DNA from: Gammaproteobacteria bacterium
Lineage (GTDB): Bacteria > Pseudomonadota > Gammaproteobacteria > Pseudomonadales > Halomonadaceae
Assembly (NCBI GenBank): GCA_023485185.1
Contig: JAMCZP010000203.1
Span: forward strand, 1-28,373
DNA: 28,373 nt
Direction: 5' to 3'
Under the pieces are notes generated by a model. It worked only from the letters and a program-made list of their open reading frames with translations. It ran no database searches and was not told the origin of the DNA. Position 1 is the stretch's first letter. Each line of letters starts with the position of its first letter. Positions 7,971-15,401 of this stretch are shown here, piece by piece. A program made the position numbers and the translations under genes.

Positions 7971-8679
7971 CGGCTGTCCCCAGGTAAATACGTGCAACCT
8001 CTTCGTTAGCCTCTATTTCGTTGATCGTGCCTTCCGCAAAGATTTCACCGAAGTTCAGTACAGTGACCTTGTGGGCAATTTGGCGCACAAATTCCATGTC
8101 GTGTTCAACCGCCAAAATCGACATACCTTTGCGATTGAGCTCCTGGATCATCTCGCCCGTGCGCGCCGTTTCTTCTGGTGTCATGCCAGCTGTCGGTTCG
8201 TCAAGAAGTAGTAAACGCGGCTCTGTGCTCACTGCCATACCGATCTCAAGCCACTGCTGTTCCCCGTGTGAGAGTTCTCCAGCAAGTTCTCCGGCTTTAT
8301 CGGTAAGCCTTACAAAAGCGAGTGCTTTATCGATAGCCGATGTCATGGAATCACCATGCAGGTGGTTTTGAACCGCGATTTGCATGTTTTGCCAAACGGA
8401 GAGTTCGGAGAAAATACCCGGCACCTGGAACTTGACGGCAATTCCCTGTTTCACGCGCTCGAAGGAACGAAGCTTGGTAATTTTTTGATCTGAAAAGTAG
8501 ATCTCACCTGAGCTTGGTTGATGCTCACCGAGTACAAGCTTGAAAAACGTGCTCTTCCCAGCGCCATTCGGACCAATCAGGCATCGAATCTCACCATGCT
8601 CCATTGAGAAGTTCACATCCTGAGCAACTTTGACGCCGTCGAAATGCTTATATAATTTCTCAGTTCGCAATATGGTCAC
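7957..8679 (-). CDS. ABC transporter ATP-binding protein, UrtD/LivG type (GTG start)
   Basis: The 240-residue ATPase subunit has Walker A GPNGAGKS (36-43), the signature region LSHGEQQWLEIGMA (136-149) and Walker B LLLLD-E (D160/E161). The LSHGxxQWLEIGM form of the signature is characteristic of UrtD, the urea-transporter ATPase, and differs from the usual LSYGxQRRLEIARAL of LivG. The start is GTG within a GTGA overlap with the stop of the preceding permease gene, a clear sign of translational coupling. It pairs with the second ATPase gene immediately downstream. Confidence 0.85.
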   Translation of the reverse strand: MTILRTEKLYKHFDGVKVAQDVNFSMEHGEIRCLIGPNGAGKSTFFKLVLGEHQPSSGEIYFSDQKITKLRSFERVKQGIAVKFQVPGIFSELSVWQNMQIAVQNHLHGDSMTSAIDKALAFVRLTDKAGELAGELSHGEQQWLEIGMAVSTEPRLLLLDEPTAGMTPEETARTGEMIQELNRKGMSILAVEHDMEFVRQIAHKVTVLNFGEIFAEGTINEIEANEEVARIYLGTADDDE

Positions 8680-9779
8680 GACATGCCCTCCTTACGCTTA
8701 CGATGGCGACCAAATAACTTGGCCAACCCCGGGATCAACCCTTCCGGTAAAAAGACCACGACGACGACCAGCAGCAACCCCATAATGACAAAGGCGTAGT
8801 AGCTACCGTAAATAGTTAGGTTCTGGAAGATGCCAAGCACTACCAAGGTGCCCACCAGCGTTGCGGTGAGGTCTTTACGCCCACCCACTGCCACCCAAAT
8901 AATGGGTAATGCGGCGGCCGCCAAATTCATGTTGGACGGGCTGATGTACTGCCCCCAAGCGGTATAGAGCACTCCGGAAAGTCCCGCTAAGCCACTGCCA
9001 ATCACAAAAGCAATTAACTGATAGCGGCGTATGTCGTAACCGAGCATTTCAGAGCGGTGCGGATTTTCACGAATGGCAACCAGGACATTGCCGAATCTAG
9101 AATTGACCAGAACCCTTAAGCCCAGATAGCAAAGAACCAGCATGGCCAGAAGAAGGTAATAAAGTGGTACTCCCGAATACAGCGCTATATCTCCCCCAGC
9201 CCAAGGAATTGTCAGTGGCGGCATACCGGTCATACCATTGTCGCCACCAAGTCGAGCATCGCCTATCGCCCACTGAGAGCCCGCTGTCTGTGCCATAAAG
9301 GTGGCGAAGACCAACGTGGTAGAAAGAGTTACAATACCCAGAAATACGCCGCTAATACGTCCATAAAAAAGCATGTAGCCAAGCAACGCCGCCCCCAGAC
9401 ACGACATACCAACGCCAAGTAGCAAGCCGACAAGGGTCATTCCGTATGCCGCGCCAAAGTTAATCGTGATGACGCCATACGTATACCCGGCAAGCCCGAA
9501 GAAAGCAGTTTGGCCAAAGCTGAGCGCCCCCGTATATCCCCAGATCAACGACAGCCCAAGCGCCATAAACACCCAGCAAATGAAATAGGCGGTATTACCA
9601 ACGCTCCAGGCATCTGCGAAAGCGGGATAAACAACGGCTGTGCCAATGGCCAAGGCAAAGCCGACCCAAAACAGCGGACCGCGGCCTAATGTTTGCGGGC
9701 CATTAACGAGTCGTATCCAATGTGGCATTCGAGACGCTGACCGAGCTGTATTCGAACCTTGTCTTTGCAATATACCCAT
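8676..9779 (-). CDS. ABC transporter permease, UrtC/LivM type
   Basis: This 367-residue inner-membrane permease of a HAAT-family importer has about ten hydrophobic segments between residues 38 and 350. It carries the family's conserved cytoplasmic loop (VLVAIRENPHRSEMLGYD, about residues 228-245) and ends with a basic tail (FGRHRKRKEG). The ATG follows directly after the TAA of the upstream permease gene with no spacer, and AAGGGG sits about ten bases upstream inside that gene. It forms the heterodimeric channel with the UrtB-type permease. Confidence 0.85.
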   Translation of the reverse strand: MGILQRQGSNTARSASRMPHWIRLVNGPQTLGRGPLFWVGFALAIGTAVVYPAFADAWSVGNTAYFICWVFMALGLSLIWGYTGALSFGQTAFFGLAGYTYGVITINFGAAYGMTLVGLLLGVGMSCLGAALLGYMLFYGRISGVFLGIVTLSTTLVFATFMAQTAGSQWAIGDARLGGDNGMTGMPPLTIPWAGGDIALYSGVPLYYLLLAMLVLCYLGLRVLVNSRFGNVLVAIRENPHRSEMLGYDIRRYQLIAFVIGSGLAGLSGVLYTAWGQYISPSNMNLAAAALPIIWVAVGGRKDLTATLVGTLVVLGIFQNLTIYGSYYAFVIMGLLLVVVVVFLPEGLIPGLAKLFGRHRKRKEGMS

Positions 9780-10652
9780 TTATGTACGCCCCTTGAGTAA
9801 CCAGCCAGACAGGCCTTGTGGGAGAATACGGATAACCACCATGACCGTGATCAACAGCCCCACCTGCCCCATTAACTGCCCTTGCCAGCCAGTCAGAAAA
9901 GCCTTGATAACCGCGAGCGTAGCCGCTGCTGGTGCTGTACCCAGGAACACATCAGCACCGCCGACGACTACTGTCACAAAACTTTCTACTAAGAAATTGG
10001 CGCCAAGTGTCGGGACAATGGAAATCGTGGGTGCATAAAGAGCGCCTGCCAATCCCGCCAGTGCTGCCCCAAGGCCGAAGGTAAGGGAGTACATACGCCC
10101 GGTGTCGATACCCGCAGCTTTCGCCATGTGGGGTGCTTGGATCGTTGCCCGTGAGTGGATACCGAACGTCGTATGGTGAAACAGCAGATACAAGCCAATA
10201 AGCACGAGCACGGCCACACCAAGCAGTACCATTCGATAGGTTGAATAGCTGTAGTTACCCACCGAAAAACTACCCAGCGGCGTACTGATACCTGCCATGC
10301 TGGAGCCAAGCACAATCAGCGTACCTTGAGTAAGAATCAGGCTGATCCCCCAGGTGGCCACAATAGAGTCCAACGGCCGATGGTAGAGCCGATGAATAAT
10401 CGTGCGCTCAAGCACAATGCCCAGAATCCCAGCAGCAAGGCTGCCGCATACCATAGCGATGGGCAGTGGAACCCCCATGCGCGCCGTTGCCACCGTTACG
10501 TAGGCGCCGCACATAATAAACTCGCCGTGAGCCAGGTTGATGATGCCCATCATCCCAAAAATTACAGCAAGCCCCATGGCGGATAGCACCAAGAAGGCAA
10601 ACGCATCCCCAAACTGATAAAACGCTGTAAATGCGAAATGTAAATATTCCAT
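9780..10652 (-). CDS. ABC transporter permease, UrtB/LivH type
   Basis: This 290-residue membrane protein has the LivH/UrtB hallmarks: GMMGIINLAHGEFIMCGAY near residues 33-52, then DTGRMYSLTFGLGAALAGLAGALY (about 184-207) and a C-terminal multi-span region. AGGAG lies eight bases before the ATG. It abuts the second permease gene and follows the binding-protein gene by 105 bases; that gap holds a hairpin (10715-10740). It is part of the putative amide/urea importer. Confidence 0.85.
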   Translation of the reverse strand: MEYLHFAFTAFYQFGDAFAFLVLSAMGLAVIFGMMGIINLAHGEFIMCGAYVTVATARMGVPLPIAMVCGSLAAGILGIVLERTIIHRLYHRPLDSIVATWGISLILTQGTLIVLGSSMAGISTPLGSFSVGNYSYSTYRMVLLGVAVLVLIGLYLLFHHTTFGIHSRATIQAPHMAKAAGIDTGRMYSLTFGLGAALAGLAGALYAPTISIVPTLGANFLVESFVTVVVGGADVFLGTAPAAATLAVIKAFLTGWQGQLMGQVGLLITVMVVIRILPQGLSGWLLKGRT

Positions 10653-10714
10653 ATCCAGGCTCCTGAGCAGGAAAAGCCAGCGAGGTTTCCCGCTTAATAC
10701 AACTTCACAAGTCA

Positions 10715-10740
10715 GGCAGGGCGAAGCTCATCACCCTGCC
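10715..10740 (-). promoter_or_regulatory. Intercistronic hairpin after the binding-protein gene
   Basis: GGCAGGG (10715-10721) and CCCTGCC (10734-10740) form a 7-bp GC-rich stem in the transcript, with no U-run after it. Hairpins here often stabilise the 5' mRNA or lower downstream expression, so that the binding protein exceeds the membrane subunits. The role is inferred from position. Confidence 0.5.
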
Positions 10741-10757
10741 AGGACGGTGCGTGATAT

Positions 10758-11993
10758 TTACTCGTTTGGAGGGCTAGAAGGAGTGTACTGAGCACTTGGG
10801 TCGTTCTGGGTCAGGTCACAGCCGTTTTCACCCAGCCAGTAAGGCTCAATATTTTCCCAAGTTTCGGGAAAAGAAATCTCGTGGTTCTCATCCACTTTCG
10901 CCAGAAAGATATTGTGAGACATATGCTGGCTCCTAGGGTCTAGACACACGGTGCCGGAAGGGCCATCGAAGCAGACATCTCCCTCGGCGATAACTGCACG
11001 AAGGTCATCCTTATCGGTCGATCCATCAGCACGTTCAACCATCTGCTTATAAAGGTGCATAGCGATATAAGAGTTCGCTGCTTCCTGATTCACATAGGGC
11101 GTATCAGGGAAGCGTTCATAGAACTTCTCAACGAAAGCATTCGCCTCAGGGGTGTCAACTTCTTCAATGAAGTTCGTCGTAACGTACATGTTTGCAAGGC
11201 TTGGTGGCGCAAATCGTTTATGCTCGTAGCCCTGCCCAACATTTACCGACGAGGCCATCGGAAGTCCAAGGTTGGCAGATGCTGCCTGCTCGTAATAAGA
11301 CGCCTGATTGGAGCCAACCAATAACGTCACGACAAAGTCTGGAGCTTCACCCTGAATGTTCTGAATGGTCTGCGAGAACTGGGAAACACCCAGGGGGATG
11401 AAATCCTCGCCCACTATTTCTCCGCCCTCTTCTTCTACAATCTGACGTACCCACTCCGCCGAAATCTGACCAAAGTTATAATCCGCGGCAATCGTATAGA
11501 CGTTAGGGCCATACTCTTCCATCATCCAGGGAATTAGCGTCGAAAACTGCTGTTCAGGAACTGCGCCAGTGACGATCATGTTGGCGTCACACACGCCGCC
11601 TTCATACTGATTGTTATAAAACGCTAACCCATCAAATTGGTTAACAATCGGTCGGTACGCTTCCCGTGATGACGAAGCAAAACCCGCAAAAACGGTATCT
11701 ACCTGATCACGCTGGAGAACCCTCCGCATCAACTCTTGGTATCGACGATCATCAGACTGAGTATCGTAAATAACAAGTTCCACCTCGCGACCAGTGATGC
11801 CGCCCGCCTCATTTATTTCCTCAGCCGCTAACTCTATGGCATTAACCTTAGCCTGCGTCACAGCTGCAAAGTTGCCGGACTGATCTTCGAGCACACCGAT
11901 CTGGATAGGATCATTTGCTGAAGCGCCAGTCACTAATGAGCCCGCTAGCAACGTTGATAAGGTTGCAGTTCTCTGAATTGTTGAGTATTTCAT
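10758..11993 (-). CDS. ABC transporter substrate-binding protein, urea/short-chain amide type (UrtA-like)
   Basis: The 411-residue periplasmic binding protein starts with a signal peptide (basic MKYSTIQR, hydrophobic core, likely cleavage after GASA near residue 26). It continues as a type I periplasmic-binding fold starting IQIGVLEDQSGNFA. The segments GFASSSREAYRPIV and YEGGVCDANMIVTGAVPEQQF resemble the urea and short-amide binding clade (UrtA, FmdD, AmiC) rather than leucine-binding proteins. It lies immediately downstream of amiR with a 151-base gap, followed by the permeases and ATPases. GGGG lies about eight bases before the ATG. It presumably delivers the amide that the hydrolases at the end of the operon consume. 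Confidence 0.85.
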   Translation of the reverse strand: MKYSTIQRTATLSTLLAGSLVTGASANDPIQIGVLEDQSGNFAAVTQAKVNAIELAAEEINEAGGITGREVELVIYDTQSDDRRYQELMRRVLQRDQVDTVFAGFASSSREAYRPIVNQFDGLAFYNNQYEGGVCDANMIVTGAVPEQQFSTLIPWMMEEYGPNVYTIAADYNFGQISAEWVRQIVEEEGGEIVGEDFIPLGVSQFSQTIQNIQGEAPDFVVTLLVGSNQASYYEQAASANLGLPMASSVNVGQGYEHKRFAPPSLANMYVTTNFIEEVDTPEANAFVEKFYERFPDTPYVNQEAANSYIAMHLYKQMVERADGSTDKDDLRAVIAEGDVCFDGPSGTVCLDPRSQHMSHNIFLAKVDENHEISFPETWENIEPYWLGENGCDLTQNDPSAQYTPSSPPNE

Positions 11994-12141
11994 TTGTATA
12001 CCCCTGATTAAGTTTTACTTTTTTTCTTCCTCGCCGTCCTGCAGCAACACAACTCCCTAGAGGCCTCTTCATAAAATGAGAGACGACTTTTTGCTCTTGT
12101 AGCCTTTCCAATATGTTCCGCTTCGATTAACCTCAAGGAAT

Positions 12142-12157
12142 CCGCTATGAATAGCGG
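12142..12157 (-). repeat. Inverted repeat spanning the stop codon of the amiR-like gene
   Basis: CCGCTA and TAGCGG form a 6-bp stem with a 4-base loop, and the TAG stop is in the stem's 3' arm. There is no U-tail, so it is not a classic terminator. It could be a processing or stabilising element between the regulator genes and the transporter genes. Confidence 0.4.
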
Positions 12158-12795
12158 TTTAACTGGGTTTCCCTAAGACGATGGATGATGTCGGCGTCTT
12201 CCTTTAGTGCCGCCACCGCGATCTCACCCGAGACAATCATTGCCGCGAAATCCTCAAGAGACAGGCGTCGGTTCATGCTCGCCGAACGCAACAGGGCAAA
12301 GGCGTCATTTACCGAAATCTCCATATCCTCAATGAGCTTGATCGCCGCCGTGCAGACGACTTGGCGCGCACGAACCTGCTGTTCCAAACGATGAAGTTTT
12401 TGCTCCGTCTCATAGCACTGATTAAACGTTTGGTAAGCAATCATAAGGCTCGCGAGAATGCCGGCCTTACGTAGCGGTTTGGTGAGATAGCCAGAGACGC
12501 GGCGCTCAATGAACCAGTTGACCGAGCTCGGGGCATCTGAGCCGATAAGTGCAATTGCCGGCCCCTGCACTCGATCTATCATGTGCGCGATATCATCAAA
12601 CTGACGCCCCAACTCATCGTCAAAGAACACCAGGTCAAACGGACTATCAGAACCAGCCTCATCCAGGCTTTCATGAACGACTGGAGTGATTCCAAGCTCC
12701 ACAAGGAACTGAGTCAGCACCTCTTGATCTCTTTCGGCGGCACATACAATCAATGCACGATGGCCCCTGAAGTTGCGTCGCGTGGTAACAGTCAT
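12145..12795 (-). CDS. AmiR-like ANTAR-domain transcription antiterminator
   Basis: The 216 residues form an AmiR-type protein: an N-terminal pseudo-receiver domain (about 11-120, with FDLVFFDDE near 53-61), a coiled-coil linker (about 125-145) and a C-terminal ANTAR RNA-binding domain (about 138-192, containing AIKLIEDMEISVNDAFALLR and the following RRLSLEDFAAMIV helix). In Pseudomonas AmiR, the sensor AmiC sequesters the protein until amide binds; free AmiR then prevents termination in the leader RNA. The gene overlaps the AmiC-like gene by four bases (ATGA), matching coupled synthesis of sensor and antiterminator. The likely target is the leader at about 13997-14078. Confidence 0.88.
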   Translation of the reverse strand: MTVTTRRNFRGHRALIVCAAERDQEVLTQFLVELGITPVVHESLDEAGSDSPFDLVFFDDELGRQFDDIAHMIDRVQGPAIALIGSDAPSSVNWFIERRVSGYLTKPLRKAGILASLMIAYQTFNQCYETEQKLHRLEQQVRARQVVCTAAIKLIEDMEISVNDAFALLRSASMNRRLSLEDFAAMIVSGEIAVAALKEDADIIHRLRETQLNRYS

Positions 12796-13970
12796 CGCAC
12801 GATCCTCAAGCCAATATTGTTTTGAGCCATGGGCGTTTTCGACTGAGCAGAGCTTTCACCACATGCTTCAGCCCAAACGAGATAAGGATCCGGGCGAACG
12901 GGTGCGTTTGCTTCTGAGATCACCTTAAACGTCGCGTCTTCACGGGATATTCCTAGCCGAACAGTCAAGTAGCTGTGATTGCTCTCAGGATCGACATGGA
13001 CAATGCCCTGCGGGGCTTGGAACGACGTTTTATGCAAGGCTTTTTTCACCCGTCCGATATCAACTGAATCGGCGCCAGCCAGCGCCAGGGCAAGAAGATG
13101 AACGGTGTTGTAGGAAGCCTCTGCATCTGCACTAGGCAGAGCATCATGGCCGTAGCGTTGGCGGTAACTAGTTACAAACTGCTTGTTAATTTCTGTATCA
13201 ATAGTGGAGAAGTAAACGCTTGATGCGAGATGCCCAGCACACGCCTGCGGACCAATTTGAGCAAGTTCCGGCTCGCAAAGCGTGCAACTGCCAACAAGCG
13301 TTTTTTGAAGAGCTGCGTTCTCATCACGTGCTTTGGCAAACGCACGGTAAAACGCGTAGCTAGACTCACCGATCAGCATGTTCATAATGAAGGCAGGCCG
13401 CTTTTCGTGAATCTCTTCGATGATACGCGCCACATCCAGATCACCGACTTGCAGGTAACGTTCAGCGATCATCTTCCCGCCATGCGCCTTAGTCAGCTCT
13501 CTGATAATGCGGCCATTTTCCCAGGCCCAGACATAGTTAGATCCCACGAAGTAAACATCGCGAGTGATATGGGCAAGCACATGATCCATCAGCGGCAAAA
13601 CATGCTGGTTCTGAACAGCGCCTGTATAAATAACGTTATTATTGGTCTCAAAACCTTCGTAGTGAGACGGATACCAAAGCAAGCCATCGTATTTTTCAAA
13701 AATCGGGATGACTTCTTTGCGGCTTGAAGACGTATAGCAACCAATCACGTGCTTTACGCTCTCATGGCGTAGCAAACTCCGCACGTGTGTGCCGTAAGCA
13801 GCGGTGTCCCCGGCTGGCTCGCACTCAATGGGCACAAGCTCAAAGGGATATCGTTTGTCCTGATTGACCTCTTCCAGCGCCAGTATCGCCCCATCACGCA
13901 TTGAGCGGCCAACGGTGGCGTAGGGGCCTTGGGTGGAGAAAAGTATGCCAACCGGGATACGACTGTTCAT
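12792..13970 (-). CDS. AmiC-like cytoplasmic amide sensor
   Basis: The 392 residues have a type I periplasmic-binding fold but no signal peptide: the sequence begins RIPVGILFSTQGPYATVGRS directly after the start. Cytoplasmic location is typical of AmiC, which binds short amides and controls AmiR. Recognisable parts are HVIGCYTSSSRKEVIPIFEK (about residues 74-93) and WYPSHYEGFETNNNVIYTGA (about 99-118), the ligand-pocket region of the AmiC/UrtA clade. AGGACGG lies about nine bases before the ATG. It is the first gene of the operon, directly after the terminator-bearing leader. The exact amide recognised cannot be told from the sequence. Confidence 0.87.
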   Translation of the reverse strand: MNSRIPVGILFSTQGPYATVGRSMRDGAILALEEVNQDKRYPFELVPIECEPAGDTAAYGTHVRSLLRHESVKHVIGCYTSSSRKEVIPIFEKYDGLLWYPSHYEGFETNNNVIYTGAVQNQHVLPLMDHVLAHITRDVYFVGSNYVWAWENGRIIRELTKAHGGKMIAERYLQVGDLDVARIIEEIHEKRPAFIMNMLIGESSYAFYRAFAKARDENAALQKTLVGSCTLCEPELAQIGPQACAGHLASSVYFSTIDTEINKQFVTSYRQRYGHDALPSADAEASYNTVHLLALALAGADSVDIGRVKKALHKTSFQAPQGIVHVDPESNHSYLTVRLGISREDATFKVISEANAPVRPDPYLVWAEACGESSAQSKTPMAQNNIGLRIVR

Positions 13971-13996
13971 TGACTGACCGTCCTATTTCCAGACAT

Positions 13997-14042
13997 AAAA
14001 AAAGGGCTCACAACGCTACCTGACGGTAACGATGGGAGCCCT
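13997..14042 (-). terminator. Leader attenuator/terminator upstream of the amiC-like gene
   Basis: The transcript forms GGGCTC/GAGCCC (14036-14041 with 14004-14009, plus one A-T pair). It encloses a second stem, CGTTACC/GGTAGCG (14031-14025 with 14020-14014), with a 4-base loop, followed by seven U residues (complement of 13997-14003). It ends about 27 bases before the start codon at 13970, so transcription should stop there unless it is antiterminated. The 5' arm is shared with hairpin P2 (14036-14049). Confidence 0.8.
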
Positions 14043-14078
14043 ATTGCTCTGTGCCCTTTCGGTGTATGCCGACGCACA
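14036..14078 (-). promoter_or_regulatory. Candidate ANTAR-binding leader RNA with two hexaloop hairpins
   Basis: Hairpin P1 has a lower stem TGTGC/GCACA (14078-14074 with 14054-14050) and an upper stem TCGG/CCGA closing the six-base loop CAUACA (14068-14063). Hairpin P2 has stem GAGC/GCUC (14049-14046 with 14039-14036) and the six-base loop AAUAGG. The 3' arm of P2 is part of the terminator's 5' arm, so P2 and the terminator exclude each other. Known ANTAR targets are paired hexaloop hairpins with A at loop position 1 and G at position 4. Here only the A1 of P2 fits, so the architecture matches but the consensus is incomplete. Confidence 0.55.
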
Positions 14079-14098
14079 ATATGTCAATTGCTAATCTT

Positions 14099-14127
14099 AG
14101 ATTGTGACCCCTAAACGACTTTGTCAA
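14099..14127 (-). promoter_or_regulatory. Candidate promoter of the amide operon
   Basis: On the minus strand TTGACA (14127-14122) and CAATCT (14104-14099) are 17 bases apart. Transcription would start near 14092 and give a leader of about 120 bases before the amiC-like gene, containing the hairpins and terminator. The -35 is consensus and the -10 is weak. Confidence 0.5.
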
Positions 14128-14552
14128 TACATTGACGCTATTCTTAAGTCGAAGGCAGTTATCACTAAACAACTATAAATAATATAAAGCAACAATCGCG
14201 CCAATTAGGCAAAGCGTCACAATAACGGCTTCTAAACACTATTAATGTAAGTTTTGCGCCTCTTTTTGGTTCGTGCACGATAAATTATGCTGCACAAAGG
14301 TGCATTCCAATTTATATGTTCGCCAATAAAAAACCAGACCGCCAAATGGATTTTTTTAAGACCTTCTGAGCAGCCCACAATCGGGTGATTTCGACGCATA
14401 AGGAACGGTTTACAGCAACGAAAAAACGGGCAAGCTTGGTCTGGGAAGAATCATTACGCAGATGTACAACTTGGGGAATGAAATAAAAAAGCCAACGTTG
14501 AAGCTGACTCTTAAAACCATCCAACATTTTGATTTTAAAAAATTTATAGCAG
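14128..14552. other. AT-rich intergenic stretch without a confident gene
   Basis: This 425-base region lies between the amide-operon promoter and the small HTH gene. It is A/T-rich with many homopolymer runs. One minus-strand frame of 71 codons (14312-14527) is basic and aromatic-rich, but I recognise no family and see no good ribosome binding site. I treat it as unsupported. The base composition would suit an upstream regulatory zone or a decayed element. Confidence 0.4.
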
Positions 14553-14849
14553 TTAAAACACTAGAAATAGAACCCTAAACCTACTGGATACAAGAAAACA
14601 CTTCCAGGCGTCCAACTGAAAATCAGCATCAAAAAGACGATACCTGACATTACGTCCGCGATGCACGAAACGTGGGGCGGGCTCACCTAGCAGAATTCCA
14701 GTGACTCTACTTTTACGTGCAGTCGAAGGCTCAGATAGAATCAAAGCGGGAAATACGGCGCTCTCAGGCAACTCAATCAGCTCCGGACTGTAACCTTGAT
14801 GGTGAAGAAACTCGTTATCCAAGATGTCTTCACTTTTACTTTTGGGCAT
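14553..14849 (-). CDS. Small AlpA/excisionase-like HTH (helix-turn-helix 17 type) protein, 98 aa
   Basis: The middle of the protein (STARKSRVTG, then EPAPRFVHRGRNVRYRLFDADFQLDAW, about residues 43-82) resembles the winged-helix domain of AlpA/excisionase-like DNA-binding proteins: a recognition helix, a PxFV-GRxVRYR hairpin and a terminal D-AW helix. The start is the ATG at 14849, about eight bases after AGGAG. A longer frame begins 17 codons earlier. Such proteins regulate or excise mobile elements. No integrase is visible, and the hydrophobic tail after residue 82 looks divergent, so this may be a remnant. The tRNA-Pro gene 350 bases away is a possible old integration site. Confidence 0.5.
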   Translation of the reverse strand: MPKSKSEDILDNEFLHHQGYSPELIELPESAVFPALILSEPSTARKSRVTGILLGEPAPRFVHRGRNVRYRLFDADFQLDAWKCFLVSSRFRVLFLVF

Positions 14850-15148
14850 GACGGGAGCTCCTAGTAATATACCCTTTTCGTATTGCCCATTCGAACTCAC
14901 AGCTTGTTGGGTGTAACTTCCCCTTTTTCGTAAACGAACAGCTGTACTTTTTGGCTGACTGTCATCTGCATTTCGGGAGACTAATTCTAGTCAATCAAGA
15001 TGTCCGGCGCACCGATCCCTTCTCTTCTCATGAGAAGGGAGCTGCGGTTGCAGATGGGATTGCGGGAGAGAGGGCGATAAAGGGCAACTGTTGTTGCCAA
15101 CTGCAGCTTCTTGCTTCCGACGTGTGCTACCTAAAATCTAACCAAACA
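14850..15148. other. Intergenic region between the HTH gene and tRNA-Pro
   Basis: About 300 bases without a supported gene. They hold a 9-bp inverted repeat (TCCCTTCTC 15016-15024 and GAGAAGGGA 15032-15040, 7-base loop, no U-tail). A similar CCCTTTTCGTA/CCCTTTTTCGTA motif occurs twice, near 14872 and 14930, upstream of the HTH gene, and could be an operator pair. No partial copy of the tRNA 3' end that would mark an attachment site was found. Confidence 0.35.
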
Positions 15149-15186
15149 AAAACGGCCACTATAGCTATTAGCTAAGTGACCGTTTT
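15148..15186 (-). terminator. Terminator of the tRNA-Pro transcript
   Basis: The stem AAAACGG/CCGTTTT (15149-15155 with 15180-15186) continues as CACT/AGTG and an inner TAGCT/AGCTA. On the minus strand the stem ends in TTTTT. It lies 10 bases past the tRNA 3' end. Confidence 0.75.
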
Positions 15187-15195
15187 ATGTATTCC

Positions 15196-15272
15196 TGGTC
15201 GGAGCGACAGGATTCGAACCTGCGACCTTTGCAACCCCATTGCAACGCGCTACCAAGCTGCGCCACGCTCCG
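15196..15272 (-). tRNA. tRNA-Pro (anticodon GGG)
   Basis: The 77-base gene on the minus strand folds as a standard cloverleaf. The acceptor CGGAGCG pairs with CGCTCCG, followed by A and an encoded CCA (complement of 15196-15198). The D-arm contains GCGCAGCTTGGTAGCGC. The anticodon stem is UUGCA/UGCAA with loop AUGGGGU, giving anticodon GGG. The T-arm carries GGTTCGAATCC. GGG reads the proline codons CCC and CCU. Confidence 0.93.
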
Positions 15273-15315
15273 CTGTCTTTATTGGCCGCTACATCTTTGC
15301 CTCAAGACGGTGCGT

Positions 15316-15344
15316 ATACTAGCGTTTTCTTGCATAAATGAAAA
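15316..15344 (-). promoter_or_regulatory. Candidate promoter of tRNA-Pro
   Basis: On the minus strand TTTTCA (15344-15339) and TAGTAT (15321-15316) are 17 bases apart, about 44 bases before the tRNA 5' end. A GC-rich discriminator (CGCACC) follows, as often seen for stable-RNA promoters. The -35 is weak. Confidence 0.35.
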
Positions 15345-15401
15345 GCCCTTATAGCGCTTTCTTTTCAAGTATTTGTCATACACCAGTTATGCTTGCATCC
15401 G

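Noticed and set aside
12001..12144. A second ANTAR-type leader upstream of the binding-protein gene
   Set aside because: Only small hairpins (for example CTCTCAT/ATGAAGAG) are present. There are no paired hexaloops and no U-tailed terminator, so the operon-internal gap does not copy the amiC leader.
14312..14527. 71-codon minus-strand frame in the AT-rich region
   Set aside because: No recognisable family, no ribosome binding site, and composition expected from low-complexity AT-rich DNA.
14951..15175. Plus-strand 74-codon frame before tRNA-Pro
   Set aside because: It runs into the tRNA terminator, has no ribosome site and encodes no recognisable product.
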